Positions 9,921 through 19,058 of a stretch of 38,125 nt of DNA are shown in pieces. Position numbers and translations under genes: made by a program. Position 1 is the first letter of the stretch. Every line of letters starts with the position of its first letter. The DNA comes from Desulfurococcales archaeon (GTDB taxonomy: Archaea > Thermoproteota > Thermoprotei_A > Sulfolobales > Acidilobaceae). The DNA lies in assembly GCA_015520195.1 (NCBI GenBank), contig WAQN01000095.1:1-38125 (forward strand). Direction: 5' to 3'. The notes under the pieces are model-generated. The model was given only the letters and a program-made list of their open reading frames with translations. It was not told the origin of the DNA and ran no database searches.

Positions 9921-10005
9921 TTGAGTATGCACAAAACCTATAATTAGCCTATGAGGAAGAGACCGACCAATGAATGATGATTTAATCATCTCTCCACCGA
10001 GGCTA

Positions 10006-11025
10006 TCAGTACCACCATGTATTGAGGAATCTATGCTCCGGAACCATGTATAGGGGGTCTAATGCTGCACGACACACCCTTTGGAATACGCATCCCCCAT
10101 TACACCCATTCATAACGCGGCAATTATCTCTGCACCGCGACCTACATGTTGGCATATCACGGGTACAGCATTTTCTGCCGAAGAGCCAGAGGAAGTCGTC
10201 TAATATGAATGGATCCACCCCTGAGGCCCTTGAGAGCTCCTTATATGCCAGCCTAACTGTCCACCTCAGCATCACATCCTCATCCGTGCTAAGGTTAACT
10301 TGACCTGCTATCCTCTCTCTGGTCTCATCGTCTACGCTTACGATGCCCAGCCTTAGTGCTATTCTAGTCAAATGGTTATCTACCGGGACCTCCTTATTAT
10401 GTGGATCATGTATAGGCAGTACCCCACGCCTCTCCAGGAACTTAGCTAATAGAAACGCCTTTTTCTCTACCGGGTCCTGATATGCTTTAAACACCTTTAA
10501 CGCGTCTATAAACCCTTCAGATACATCCCTTCTAAGGAACCCCTTAGATCTTATAATCAACTCGAAGGGATCTCCATTATACAATGTGAGTAGTTTTCTT
10601 CCAAGATCCCTTAACAGCTCTACTCTAATATGCACGTCAGGTGGCTCTATCCTCTTACCTCTATACTCAAGGCTGAGCCATGAGCGTAGGTCGTCTCTTG
10701 TCACCCTTGATAGTCTATCGGGGTAGAAGAAGTCTGGGTCTTCTATGAACTTTAATGAACCTAGCTTGTAGAGTAGGTCTGCACCGTGATAGAATCGTCC
10801 TTCAACAAAGCCTTCATAAGGCCTATTAGGTCTACTGAGTCTGTGATCCATGGCTACCATGACTAGGAAGTATGCAGCTACATCTCTTTTAGGCGAGGAT
10901 ACCGGGGGATAATAGTTTTCGTCAGTGAAGGGGTCGGGTTCTATCTTCAATACCGCTCTCTCCACGTATGTTGATATTTTATTGATGGCCTCATAATTGA
11001 CTCCAACCATTAAGTTACCCGTCAT
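10006..11025 (-). CDS. HhH-GPD DNA glycosylase-like protein with Cys-rich (probable Fe-S) C-terminal tail
   Basis: 'VPVDNHLTRIALRLGIV' resembles the EndoIII 'PVDTHVxRVAxRLG' motif; C-terminal 'CCTRDMPTCRSRCRDNCRVMNGCNGGCVFQRVC' (8 Cys). Confidence 0.6.
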   Translation of the reverse strand: MTGNLMVGVNYEAINKISTYVERAVLKIEPDPFTDENYYPPVSSPKRDVAAYFLVMVAMDHRLSRPNRPYEGFVEGRFYHGADLLYKLGSLKFIEDPDFFYPDRLSRVTRDDLRSWLSLEYRGKRIEPPDVHIRVELLRDLGRKLLTLYNGDPFELIIRSKGFLRRDVSEGFIDALKVFKAYQDPVEKKAFLLAKFLERRGVLPIHDPHNKEVPVDNHLTRIALRLGIVSVDDETRERIAGQVNLSTDEDVMLRWTVRLAYKELSRASGVDPFILDDFLWLFGRKCCTRDMPTCRSRCRDNCRVMNGCNGGCVFQRVCRAALDPLYMVPEHRFLNTWWY

Positions 11026-11028
11026 GCC

Positions 11029-11535
11029 TTACACCAGCATTATTCTCCTCACTCCACCCTCCTCCATTACGTAGATCCTCCTTCTACCAAGTGTGAATAT
11101 GGCTATTTTATGCTGTGAGACTATTATCTGTTCGAATAGGAAGCCTGGAGGAGGATATACTGTAATATAGCTACCTATGTTCTCCAGTTTAGTGTAGCCT
11201 ATCCCGAAAGGGCCTATATTAAAATCTTTAGATGCCCTAACTATAACGCCATACATAGTCTTAGGCTTAATCCCTTTTATCGGAAATGCCAGATCCACGT
11301 AGACTATCTTCCTTTCACCCCTTCTGTCGGCGATATACTCTCTAACATCCTCGTATGGCCCTTTTATCGTTAGCTCTCTCTGCTCGATTCCTAATTCAGT
11401 ATTTGAACCTCTAAACAAGAGAGTCCCCGATCTCTCTCTAACTTCAAGGTAGCCACTGAGCCACTCTAGGTAGACTACCCTACCATCCACTTGAATCATG
11501 CCTCTATGACTACTCCAACAATCTTTAGGTAACAC
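11029..11535 (-). CDS. hypothetical protein (possibly DUF432-like)
   Basis: 168-aa beta-rich ORF, 3-nt gap to the downstream HhH-like gene on the same strand. Confidence 0.5.
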   Translation of the reverse strand: MLPKDCWSSHRGMIQVDGRVVYLEWLSGYLEVRERSGTLLFRGSNTELGIEQRELTIKGPYEDVREYIADRRGERKIVYVDLAFPIKGIKPKTMYGVIVRASKDFNIGPFGIGYTKLENIGSYITVYPPPGFLFEQIIVSQHKIAIFTLGRRRIYVMEEGGVRRIMLV

Positions 11536-11619
11536 GTCAATTTAACCTAAATTATCTCTAGGGTAATCTAACCTATAATTGGCCTACACTATTGGTATTC
11601 ATTTACTGGAGGATTCGTC

Positions 11620-12798
11620 ATGGACGAGAATGCCGTCTTAATTAGATACTCTGAGATAGCGGTTAAGGGCTGGAGAACTAGGAGACGCATGGAGAATCTA
11701 TTAGTTAAGGCTATAAATGAGGTCCTGGAGAAGCATAATATAAAAGGGTACATTGAAGTTACTGATGGACGTATACTTGTATTAGATGTTTCAAGTCCAT
11801 CTAAGGCTGCTGCCTCTCTCACCAGGGTTTTCGGTGTGAAATCCGTCTCTCCAGTATACATCTTCAATTTTAACAGTATCGATGACATAATTGATACTGC
11901 AACTATCTATTTTAGGGATAGAGTTAAGGGGAAAGTGTTCCGTGTAAGGGCTAGAAGGGCTGGAAGACATGACTTTACTAGTAAAGATGTGGAGAAACTA
12001 GTGGGGGCAGAGCTACTAAGAGTCGGAGCAAAGAAAGTTGATCTAACTGCACCTGAATATACGGCATACATTGAAGTGAGAGATAAAATAGCCATGCTCT
12101 ACGACATGATAATGGAGGGGCCGGGGGGGCTCCCCATAGGAAGTGAGGGGCCTATACTAGTCCTATTCAGTGGAGGATTCGATTCAACAGTGGCTAGCTG
12201 GATGTTAATGAAGAGAGGTAGTCCAGTACACCTATTACATTATGACTTGGGGAATCCAGAGGCTGTTAGAATAGCTATAACAGCAGCTAAGATCCTAGCT
12301 GATGAGTGGAGTTACGGCTATGACCTACCACTTCATATAGCTAACCTAAAGGGTGTATCCATGATAATATCTGGCTTGGTCAAGCCCGAGTATAGGATAC
12401 TAGTATTGAGGAGGTATATGATGGAATACGCGATTAACCTAGCCGAGTCCCTCGGCATAGAAGCTATAGCCACCGGAGAATCCCTAGGCCAGGTAGCTAG
12501 CCAGACGGTCAGAAACCTCAACCTGATAAGCGGTGGCTTGAGACTGCCTGTATATAGGCCTGTGATAGGCATGGATAAGGATGAGATCGTAGAACTAGCC
12601 AGGAGAATAGGCGTCTACGACGTAGTAAGCAAGCAGATCGAAGTATGTGGACAAGCTCCCACGCCTACCCCACATGGTTCCCCAAGGATCTTCTGGGAGG
12701 AGTACGAAAAGATACGGGACATTCCAGGCCCTGAGCCTAGAACACTATATCCCAAGAGTGAAGGTTTAGATAAGCTAATTAGAGCTTATACAGGATAG
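11620..12798 (+). CDS. thiI: ThiI-like tRNA 4-thiouridine synthase (THUMP plus PP-loop)
   Basis: N-terminal ferredoxin/THUMP pattern; PP-loop 'VLFSGGFDSTVASWMLMKRG'; 'ATGESLGQVASQT'. Confidence 0.88.
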   Translation: MDENAVLIRYSEIAVKGWRTRRRMENLLVKAINEVLEKHNIKGYIEVTDGRILVLDVSSPSKAAASLTRVFGVKSVSPVYIFNFNSIDDIIDTATIYFRDRVKGKVFRVRARRAGRHDFTSKDVEKLVGAELLRVGAKKVDLTAPEYTAYIEVRDKIAMLYDMIMEGPGGLPIGSEGPILVLFSGGFDSTVASWMLMKRGSPVHLLHYDLGNPEAVRIAITAAKILADEWSYGYDLPLHIANLKGVSMIISGLVKPEYRILVLRRYMMEYAINLAESLGIEAIATGESLGQVASQTVRNLNLISGGLRLPVYRPVIGMDKDEIVELARRIGVYDVVSKQIEVCGQAPTPTPHGSPRIFWEEYEKIRDIPGPEPRTLYPKSEGLDKLIRAYTG

Positions 12799-12863
12799 CT
12801 TAATATGATGGATGGGCGGAGATGACGCGTCAGAACCCTTAGGGGTGGTGAAGAGGCCCTCGA

Positions 12864-13736
12864 TCAGCGACTAGTAAGTCTCTCGATTACTTTCCTTGAA
12901 TCCTCTAACTGTTTATCTGATATATACAGGTGCTCTCCAATATCCACTAGGACGTCGTTTCCTATGACTAGAGACTCGACTCTAGCTCCAGACGAGTAAA
13001 CATTTATCAAGAGACTGGCATCACCAGTATATAGCATCATCGCTGGGGGTTTAATCGTATTATAGACCACGATCTCCGCAAGCCTACCCTTCCTCAATAC
13101 TGGCGGCTCTAAGCCTAGGACCTCAGCGAGTCTATGACTCATGGCATACACGTTGCCTAGATTAGTCAGGCTATAGCTAGCTCGTGTAAATAGAGCTAAT
13201 ACCCTTGAGCCGTTACTATAACCCCAGCCGTTTCTCTCATAGATATGGGCATCCCCCGGACACCTGGTACCAGCTACAAGTGCCTTTACACGCGGAGTAC
13301 TACTCTCTTTATTATGACATGCTGGCATAGCTAAATAATACCTTCCTCCAACAGTCTCCTCGATTATGTCTAGGACTCTCTGGTCTACACCCTCTATTAT
13401 TAAGGTTGTTATCCCATTCATATGAGCCTCATATACCGCTGGAAGCGCAGCTAGAGCTAGTTCTTTACTACTTGTAGACGTATATAGGCTGAGTCTATCA
13501 GCCATATCAGGCATTCTAAGCCTGATAGGATAAGCTAGTGCATCGATCAAGCCGACAAGTCCTGGAGCTATTATCCTACCCCGGCCACCCAGTATAAGAC
13601 CAGCGAATGTGTAGTCCTCCGGTACAGGTGATTCACCTATATCCTCGATTACCCCGTCCTTCACATAGACGTATCCGTCGTGCACTACTTTATCACTTGA
13701 GATGAGCACGGTTCCGGTTAGCAGTATATCAACCAT
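12864..13736 (-). CDS. amidohydrolase-like protein apparently lacking metal-binding residues
   Basis: 'DILLTGTVLISSDKVVHDGYVYVKDGVIEDIG...GRIIAPGLVGLIDA' plus C-terminal 'LRKGRLAEIVVYN' composite domain; HxH replaced by LID. Confidence 0.7.
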   Translation of the reverse strand: MVDILLTGTVLISSDKVVHDGYVYVKDGVIEDIGESPVPEDYTFAGLILGGRGRIIAPGLVGLIDALAYPIRLRMPDMADRLSLYTSTSSKELALAALPAVYEAHMNGITTLIIEGVDQRVLDIIEETVGGRYYLAMPACHNKESSTPRVKALVAGTRCPGDAHIYERNGWGYSNGSRVLALFTRASYSLTNLGNVYAMSHRLAEVLGLEPPVLRKGRLAEIVVYNTIKPPAMMLYTGDASLLINVYSSGARVESLVIGNDVLVDIGEHLYISDKQLEDSRKVIERLTSR

Positions 13737-13847
13737 ATTCAGATCCCCACATTTGAATGTGCATAGATGCATTAAAGATTTGTCAGTAGGGCTCTCAGCT
13801 ATATATAATATTTAGATTGCTATTAATCCTGTGTGTTACTATATAGC

Positions 13848-14888
13848 ATGGCTATGGTGATAAAGGGGATGAGTTATATAAGGCGGGTTCAGAAGACTGG
13901 AGGCTCAACTTATATAGTATCGCTTCCGAAGGAGTGGGTTAAGAGAATTGGCATAACTAATGGTTCTATAGTGTATTTAGATGAACAGCCTGACGGTAGC
14001 TTGCGTGTGTCTGCAAGGAGAGGGCAGCCAATTAGAGTAGAGAGGGTGATTAGGGTTTCAAGCGGCCATGCAACGAGCAATGTTATCAGAGAGGTCATAT
14101 CATCGTATCTTGCTGGCTTTACTAGTGTAAGGGTAGAGATTGAAAATGCATCATCCATTAATAGGTCTAAGCTGAAGGAGATTGTTGAATCCAGCATCAT
14201 AGGGTTTAACGTCATAGAGGAAACTCCAGACTACATCGTATTCTATAATGTAGCCTACCCCTCAGAGCTCCCACTATTCAAGGCCCTCGGTAACGCGTTC
14301 AGAGTAGCTTATTCAATGCTTAGAGACTGTCTAAAGGGTATAGGTGAAGAATCCCCCAGCCTACTAGATAGCGTTATTGAGAGGGACGACCTAGTCGACA
14401 GGTTGTACCTGCTCATTGCCAAACAATTAAATGATATGCTCTCTGGGAAACTTAAACCCGAAGACTTAAATTTACAGTCAATGCCTGAGGCCCTCCACGT
14501 TTTCCTAGGAGCTAAGAGTATAGAGAGGGTAGCAGACCACGCGACGCTTATAGCATCGTACTCAAAGAGCATGCTCTCTAGAGGCCTAAGGGTGCCAAGC
14601 ATACTTCTTAATGCCCTGAGCGACGCAACCAATATATTCGAGAATGCAGCTAGATCACTTGTATACCTTAATAAGGATCGGGCTATGAAGACAGCTGTCA
14701 TGGTAGAGGACTTCTGGGACAGCCAGGCCTCTATAATAGATAAGTTAAAACACGATCCCAACGTCGAGGCGTACCTGGTCTTTGATAGTATAAAGCGGAT
14801 AACAGGGTACTCCCTGGACATAGCAGAAGCAGTTATAGACATTATGAGCGCTAGGTCTTATATTGGAAAGTTAAGAGAGAATAGGTGA
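13848..14888 (+). CDS. AbrB/SpoVT plus PhoU domain phosphate-uptake-type regulator
   Basis: 'YIRRVQKTGGSTYIVSLPKEWVKRIGI' AbrB-like N-terminus followed by PhoU helical repeats ('AKSIERVADHATLIA'). GTG 13833 is an alternative start. Confidence 0.85.
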   Translation: MAMVIKGMSYIRRVQKTGGSTYIVSLPKEWVKRIGITNGSIVYLDEQPDGSLRVSARRGQPIRVERVIRVSSGHATSNVIREVISSYLAGFTSVRVEIENASSINRSKLKEIVESSIIGFNVIEETPDYIVFYNVAYPSELPLFKALGNAFRVAYSMLRDCLKGIGEESPSLLDSVIERDDLVDRLYLLIAKQLNDMLSGKLKPEDLNLQSMPEALHVFLGAKSIERVADHATLIASYSKSMLSRGLRVPSILLNALSDATNIFENAARSLVYLNKDRAMKTAVMVEDFWDSQASIIDKLKHDPNVEAYLVFDSIKRITGYSLDIAEAVIDIMSARSYIGKLRENR

Positions 14889-14903
14889 GAGGTTGCAGTT
14901 ATA

Positions 14904-16184
14904 GTGAGGATCGAAATAAACCTATCAAGAGGGGAGAAAGCCAGGATCTTCGGGCCAGCGAGTCTACAGGTACACACGGGTAGAGTAGTTCTACTAGGTG
15001 CTGAGCTAGCCAAGGGTGACAGCGTTAGGATAGCTGATAGCAGGAGTTATACTCTCAAGTCGGAGGGTGACTCACTTGTTGAAGTGGTCCTAGAGGGTTA
15101 CGGTAGGATAGAGGCTCCAAGGGACGAAGAGGAGCCTATAGATGAGTGGATATACATTGCAGACACTATACTCGATGAATGCGATAAGCCATGCGTCATA
15201 ACCGTTATAGGCCCTGTAGATGCAGGCAAGACGAGTTTCTCGGCTCTAGTATCTAACAGAGCGCTGTCAAGGAACGTGCTCCCAGCAATAGTAGATGCAG
15301 ATATAGGCCAGGCTGATATAGGCCCTCCAGGATTCATCAGTCTAGGAATGCCAGATACATGGATAACATGGCTGCGAGAGCTTGAACCAGTAGCTATGAG
15401 GTTTATAGGCTCTATCGAGCCAGGGCCTGTGGCTGGTAGAATACTGGCTTCTGTGACAAGCCTTGTCAACGAAGGTCTCTTACGTGGAGCTGGCGTGGTT
15501 ATTATAGACACTGATGGGTGGGTGTCTGGCTGGAGCGCTGTCGAGTACAAGCTGGATCTAGTCAGGCTTGTTAAGGCTAGCCACGTAGTAGTCATGGGTG
15601 ATATAGACCTATATAGGTTCGTGGAGAGGAGCGTGTCTTCGAAGGTATACTATGCCAGAAGCCCCCTAGTATATGCGGAAAGGGATGTTAGTGACCGGAG
15701 GCGCCTGAGGTCGGAGAACTATCAAAAGTATATAGGCGGGGAGTCTAGAGAAGTAGACTTAACTAAAGTATCAATACACGGCTCATGCCTTCTATCTGGC
15801 TCAATGGTAAGCGATGAAAGCATATATAGAATCAGTAGAGAGGCATTGAAATCTGATATTATAACCATAACTAGGTATCCAGGAGGTTTATGTATACTAG
15901 TTGATTCAGACGAGCAACCCGACACACAGACTATAAAGAGCCTTCAGAGGAAGCTGGGAAACGAAACTATAGTTATACATAGAGGCGGCATGACTAATAT
16001 ACTAGCAGCGTTAAGCGGCCCCGACGGTAACGACTACCCGGCACTACTAGAAAGCGTGGATCTAGACTCCATGAAGGCGCTATTCAAAACCAGATACACG
16101 GGGCCAGTAGTGAGAGTCATATTTGGGAGAATAAGACTAACCCCAGAATACAGGGAGGAGGGGGTAAGGCGATTATGGATATGA
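14904..16184 (+). CDS. Clp1/Grc3-family polyribonucleotide 5'-hydroxyl kinase
   Basis: 'VITVIGPVDAGKTSFSALVSN' P-loop and 'IVDADIGQADIGPPGFISLG' characteristic of Clp1/Grc3. Confidence 0.9.
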   Translation: MRIEINLSRGEKARIFGPASLQVHTGRVVLLGAELAKGDSVRIADSRSYTLKSEGDSLVEVVLEGYGRIEAPRDEEEPIDEWIYIADTILDECDKPCVITVIGPVDAGKTSFSALVSNRALSRNVLPAIVDADIGQADIGPPGFISLGMPDTWITWLRELEPVAMRFIGSIEPGPVAGRILASVTSLVNEGLLRGAGVVIIDTDGWVSGWSAVEYKLDLVRLVKASHVVVMGDIDLYRFVERSVSSKVYYARSPLVYAERDVSDRRRLRSENYQKYIGGESREVDLTKVSIHGSCLLSGSMVSDESIYRISREALKSDIITITRYPGGLCILVDSDEQPDTQTIKSLQRKLGNETIVIHRGGMTNILAALSGPDGNDYPALLESVDLDSMKALFKTRYTGPVVRVIFGRIRLTPEYREEGVRRLWI

Positions 16185-16264
16185 ACAAGGAATAAAGGAT
16201 TAACTAGCCATTAATGCAAAGAAAAATATAAAAGCTACACACTATATAATATGAACAACTGGGC

Positions 16265-16364
16265 AGCCGGGTCGTCTAGCGGCCAAGGATGCGGGGCTCT
16301 GGCCCAGGAGCCCCTCCTGGGGGGAACCCCCGTGACCGGGGTTCGAATCCCCGCCCGGCTACCA
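16265..16364 (+). tRNA. tRNA-Gln(CUG) with 24-nt intron; CCA encoded
   Basis: Acceptor AGCCGGG/CCCGGCT, D arm GTCT..GGAT, anticodon stem CGGGG/CCCCG, T arm CGGGG-TTCGAAT-CCCCG, discriminator A and CCA; anticodon C16299-T-G16301. Confidence 0.92.
16303..16326 (+). other. tRNA intron at canonical position 37/38 with BHB motif
   Basis: Intron 'cccaggagcccctcctggggggaa': 7-bp stem CCAGGAG/CTCCTGG; GGGG pairs with exon CTCT (two G-U) as the 4-bp central helix; 3-nt bulges GG|C and AA|C. Confidence 0.88.
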
Positions 16365-16408
16365 TAATTAAATGTGCTCTCCTGTACCTTCTAACGCGCT
16401 GGTGGTGT

Positions 16409-16720
16409 GTGTTGGAGCCTGGCAGGGACCTGTTATCGCCTAGCATAAAAAAGCATACGCTACTGGCTGGTTTAGCAGGTGCTGTTTTAGGCTTAATCTT
16501 GTCATTGCTAACAGTATATGGTGCAATGGAGTCTCTCTCACCGGTGGGGAGATTCCAGCTCGGGGTTTTACTGGCAATGGTCGTATCTGGCCTTATATAC
16601 TATCTTCAGGTCTACGTTTCAGGGGGCTCTAGAGGGGTTAGGCTCTATCTGGAAACATTTCTATCGCTGTCAATAATGGAGTTTTCGCTGTGGGCTATAC
16701 TCTATGACGTGCTATCGTAG
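16409..16720 (+). CDS. hypothetical small membrane protein
   Basis: Three hydrophobic segments. GTG 16409 chosen because the ORF-track start (16289) lies inside the tRNA. Confidence 0.6.
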   Translation: MLEPGRDLLSPSIKKHTLLAGLAGAVLGLILSLLTVYGAMESLSPVGRFQLGVLLAMVVSGLIYYLQVYVSGGSRGVRLYLETFLSLSIMEFSLWAILYDVLS

Positions 16721-16831
16721 GGAGTCCTCATGTCTACTATGTGTTAGTCATTATAATGAATTATACATATAAGTGTGTGGATGCAAGTTGTAGACTACGA
16801 TGGATGTGTAATAGGCTGGTGGGATATTGAG

Positions 16832-18052
16832 ATGCCTAGTAACATAGTGATTGAGGAGTTCAAATTCCCCTCTGTTGAGGAGATAGAGGTTGAACTAGTT
16901 GAGAGGAAAGGGCTGGGGCATCCTGATTATATTAGTGACGCGGCTGCCGAGGCGGCTAGTGTTGCACTAAGTAAATATTACCTGCACCGTTATGGAGACA
17001 TACTTCACCACAACTTGGATAAAGTCCTCTTAGTCGGTGGACAGGCCTCACCTAAATTCGGTGGAGGAGAGGTTCTACACCCAATATACATAATAGTCTC
17101 TGGAAGGGCTACAACCGAAGTTAGAACTAGTAGTGGAGTGGAAAGTATCCCAGTCGGCACAGTAATTGTTAAAGCCGTTAAGGACTGGATCAAGGAGAAC
17201 TTTAGATTCCTAGATCCCGAGTCACACGTGGTAGTAGACTACAAGATAGGGAAGGGGAGTGTTGATCTAATAGGAATATATGAAAGCAAAGAGAGGGTTC
17301 CTAGGGCCAACGATACCAGCTTCGGGTCAGGATACGCACCCTTGTCAACCCTGGAACGCCTAGTCTTTGAAACAGAGCGTCTACTCAATAGTAGAGAGGT
17401 TAAATCTCGCCTGCCAGCTGTGGGGGAGGATGTTAAGGTTATGGGGCTTAGAAGGGGTAAGTCGATAGAATTAACAGTGGCAGTAGCTATGATTAGCAGG
17501 TTTATCCTAGATATTAGCGAGTACGAATCAGTCAAGGAGGACGTTAAGCAGCTTATCCTCGATAGAGCATCTGAGATAGCGCCTAATCACGATATTAAAG
17601 TCTACATAAATACCGGAGACATAATAGACAAGAATATAGTGTACCTAACCGTTACTGGAACCAGTGCAGAGCACGGAGACGACGGGATGACTGGTAGAGG
17701 TAACAGGGCTAATGGATTGATAACCCCACTAAGACCGATGAGCCTTGAAGCTACAGCTGGTAAGAACCCCGTAAGTCATGTAGGTAAAATCTATAATGTA
17801 GTAGCAAGAGACATAGCCGACAAAATATACAGTGAAGTAGATGGCGTAAAGGAGGTCTACGTTAAACTACTTAGCCAGATAGGTAGGCCAATAGATGACC
17901 CATTAATAGCTGATGTTAAAGTAAAGACCGAGGAAGGAGTCAAGCTTACGGGCAATATGAGAAGCGAAATAGAGTCTATAGTAAGTAGCTCGTTAAGCAA
18001 CATAACCTCTTACACCAAGCTTATAATAGAAGGGAAATCGCAGCTCTTCTAA
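16832..18052 (+). CDS. mat: archaeal-type S-adenosylmethionine synthetase
   Basis: '[31 protein letters not shown]', '[36 protein letters not shown]', '[41 protein letters not shown]'. Confidence 0.96.
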   Translation: MPSNIVIEEFKFPSVEEIEVELVERKGLGHPDYISDAAAEAASVALSKYYLHRYGDILHHNLDKVLLVGGQASPKFGGGEVLHPIYIIVSGRATTEVRTSSGVESIPVGTVIVKAVKDWIKENFRFLDPESHVVVDYKIGKGSVDLIGIYESKERVPRANDTSFGSGYAPLSTLERLVFETERLLNSREVKSRLPAVGEDVKVMGLRRGKSIELTVAVAMISRFILDISEYESVKEDVKQLILDRASEIAPNHDIKVYINTGDIIDKNIVYLTVTGTSAEHGDDGMTGRGNRANGLITPLRPMSLEATAGKNPVSHVGKIYNVVARDIADKIYSEVDGVKEVYVKLLSQIGRPIDDPLIADVKVKTEEGVKLTGNMRSEIESIVSSSLSNITSYTKLIIEGKSQLF

Positions 18053-18158
18053 AAAAGGCTAGTTAACAAGGGTTATTAATACTCTGGCTTGTAATTATTT
18101 TGGAATGCTAATTAAGGGTACCCCTAGATCCTGATCCATGGTCTACTGGAGACGCTAG

Positions 18159-19058
18159 ATGACTAGTAGACTACAAAGACTGCTTGAAAGCCTAGATAAA
18201 AGAGACTTCGAGGTACTCAGGGTAATAGAGAGGTACATGTATAGATTCGAGTATGTACCCGTGGAGCTCATAGAGAAGCGTTCAAGACTGAAGCCGGGAG
18301 AGCTCTTAAAGAGCATCGATAAGCTATCCACATTGAAACTAGTCAAGAGGAGGCTTGGCAGTGTTACTGGCTACACGTTAACCTATACAGCCCTAGACTT
18401 ACTAGCCCTGGCTAATCTTGTATCACGCGGCGTGATATCCAGGATCGGGGACAGGATAGGTGTCGGTAAGGAGAGTGACGTCTACATAGCAGAGACTCCT
18501 ACTGGCGACCTCGTTGTAGTCAAGTTCCATAGAGAGGGTAGAACCTCATTCACCCACCTGAGAAGACATAGAGCCTATGTAGCTAGAGTTGATAGGGTAG
18601 GATGGCTTAGGATAGCTAAGCTAGTCGGCGAGAGGGAATTCAAGGCCCTGCTATCACTTCATAGAGAGAAAGCCAGGGTTCCTGAGCCAATAGCCTACAA
18701 TAGGCACTGTGTAGTCCAAGAATATATTCCAGGCATAGACTTATACAGGGTTAAACAGTTGGACGAAGCAACAGCAAAGAAGACGCTTCTCGAAATACTA
18801 GAGTCTCTAAGGATAGCCTATCTTAGGGTAGGCATAGTCCATGGCGACTTAAGCGAATATAATATAATGATCACCGATGAAGGGGAGGCCTATATAATAG
18901 ACTGGCCACAATATGTGTATAGAGAGGATGAAACAGCAGAGTCTCTGCTAAATAGAGATGTAAATTATATAATAAGGTTCTATAAGAGAAGATATGGGAT
19001 CGGGGTAGAGCCAGATAGGGCTCTACGATACATTAAGGGGGAGATTAATGCAATCTAA
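18159..19058 (+). CDS. rio2: Rio2-family serine/threonine kinase
   Basis: N-terminal wHTH; 'GVGKESDVYIAETPTGDLVVVKFHREGRTSF', 'GIVHGDLSEYNIMI', 'IIDWPQ'. Confidence 0.95.
   Translation: MTSRLQRLLESLDKRDFEVLRVIERYMYRFEYVPVELIEKRSRLKPGELLKSIDKLSTLKLVKRRLGSVTGYTLTYTALDLLALANLVSRGVISRIGDRIGVGKESDVYIAETPTGDLVVVKFHREGRTSFTHLRRHRAYVARVDRVGWLRIAKLVGEREFKALLSLHREKARVPEPIAYNRHCVVQEYIPGIDLYRVKQLDEATAKKTLLEILESLRIAYLRVGIVHGDLSEYNIMITDEGEAYIIDWPQYVYREDETAESLLNRDVNYIIRFYKRRYGIGVEPDRALRYIKGEINAI

Noticed and set aside
9974-9980. ATGATGA matching the C-box consensus
   Set aside because: No downstream CUGA D box within about 60 nt on the plus strand; better explained as part of an inverted repeat.
12803-12863. 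Possible C/D box RNA between thiI and the amidohydrolase-like gene
   Set aside because: ATGATGG/AGATGACG and CTGA-like strings exist but not in the correct C-D'-C'-D order or orientation.
14309-14842. 177-aa minus-strand ORF within the PhoU-like gene
   Set aside because: Shadow ORF with S/L-rich composition and no motifs; the plus-strand protein is well recognised.
15098-15595. 165-aa minus-strand ORF within the Clp1-like gene
   Set aside because: Antisense of a confident kinase; low-complexity T/S/P composition.
16289-16408. N-terminal extension of the 143-aa ORF
   Set aside because: Lies inside and just after tRNA-Gln; GTG 16409 is a more sensible start.
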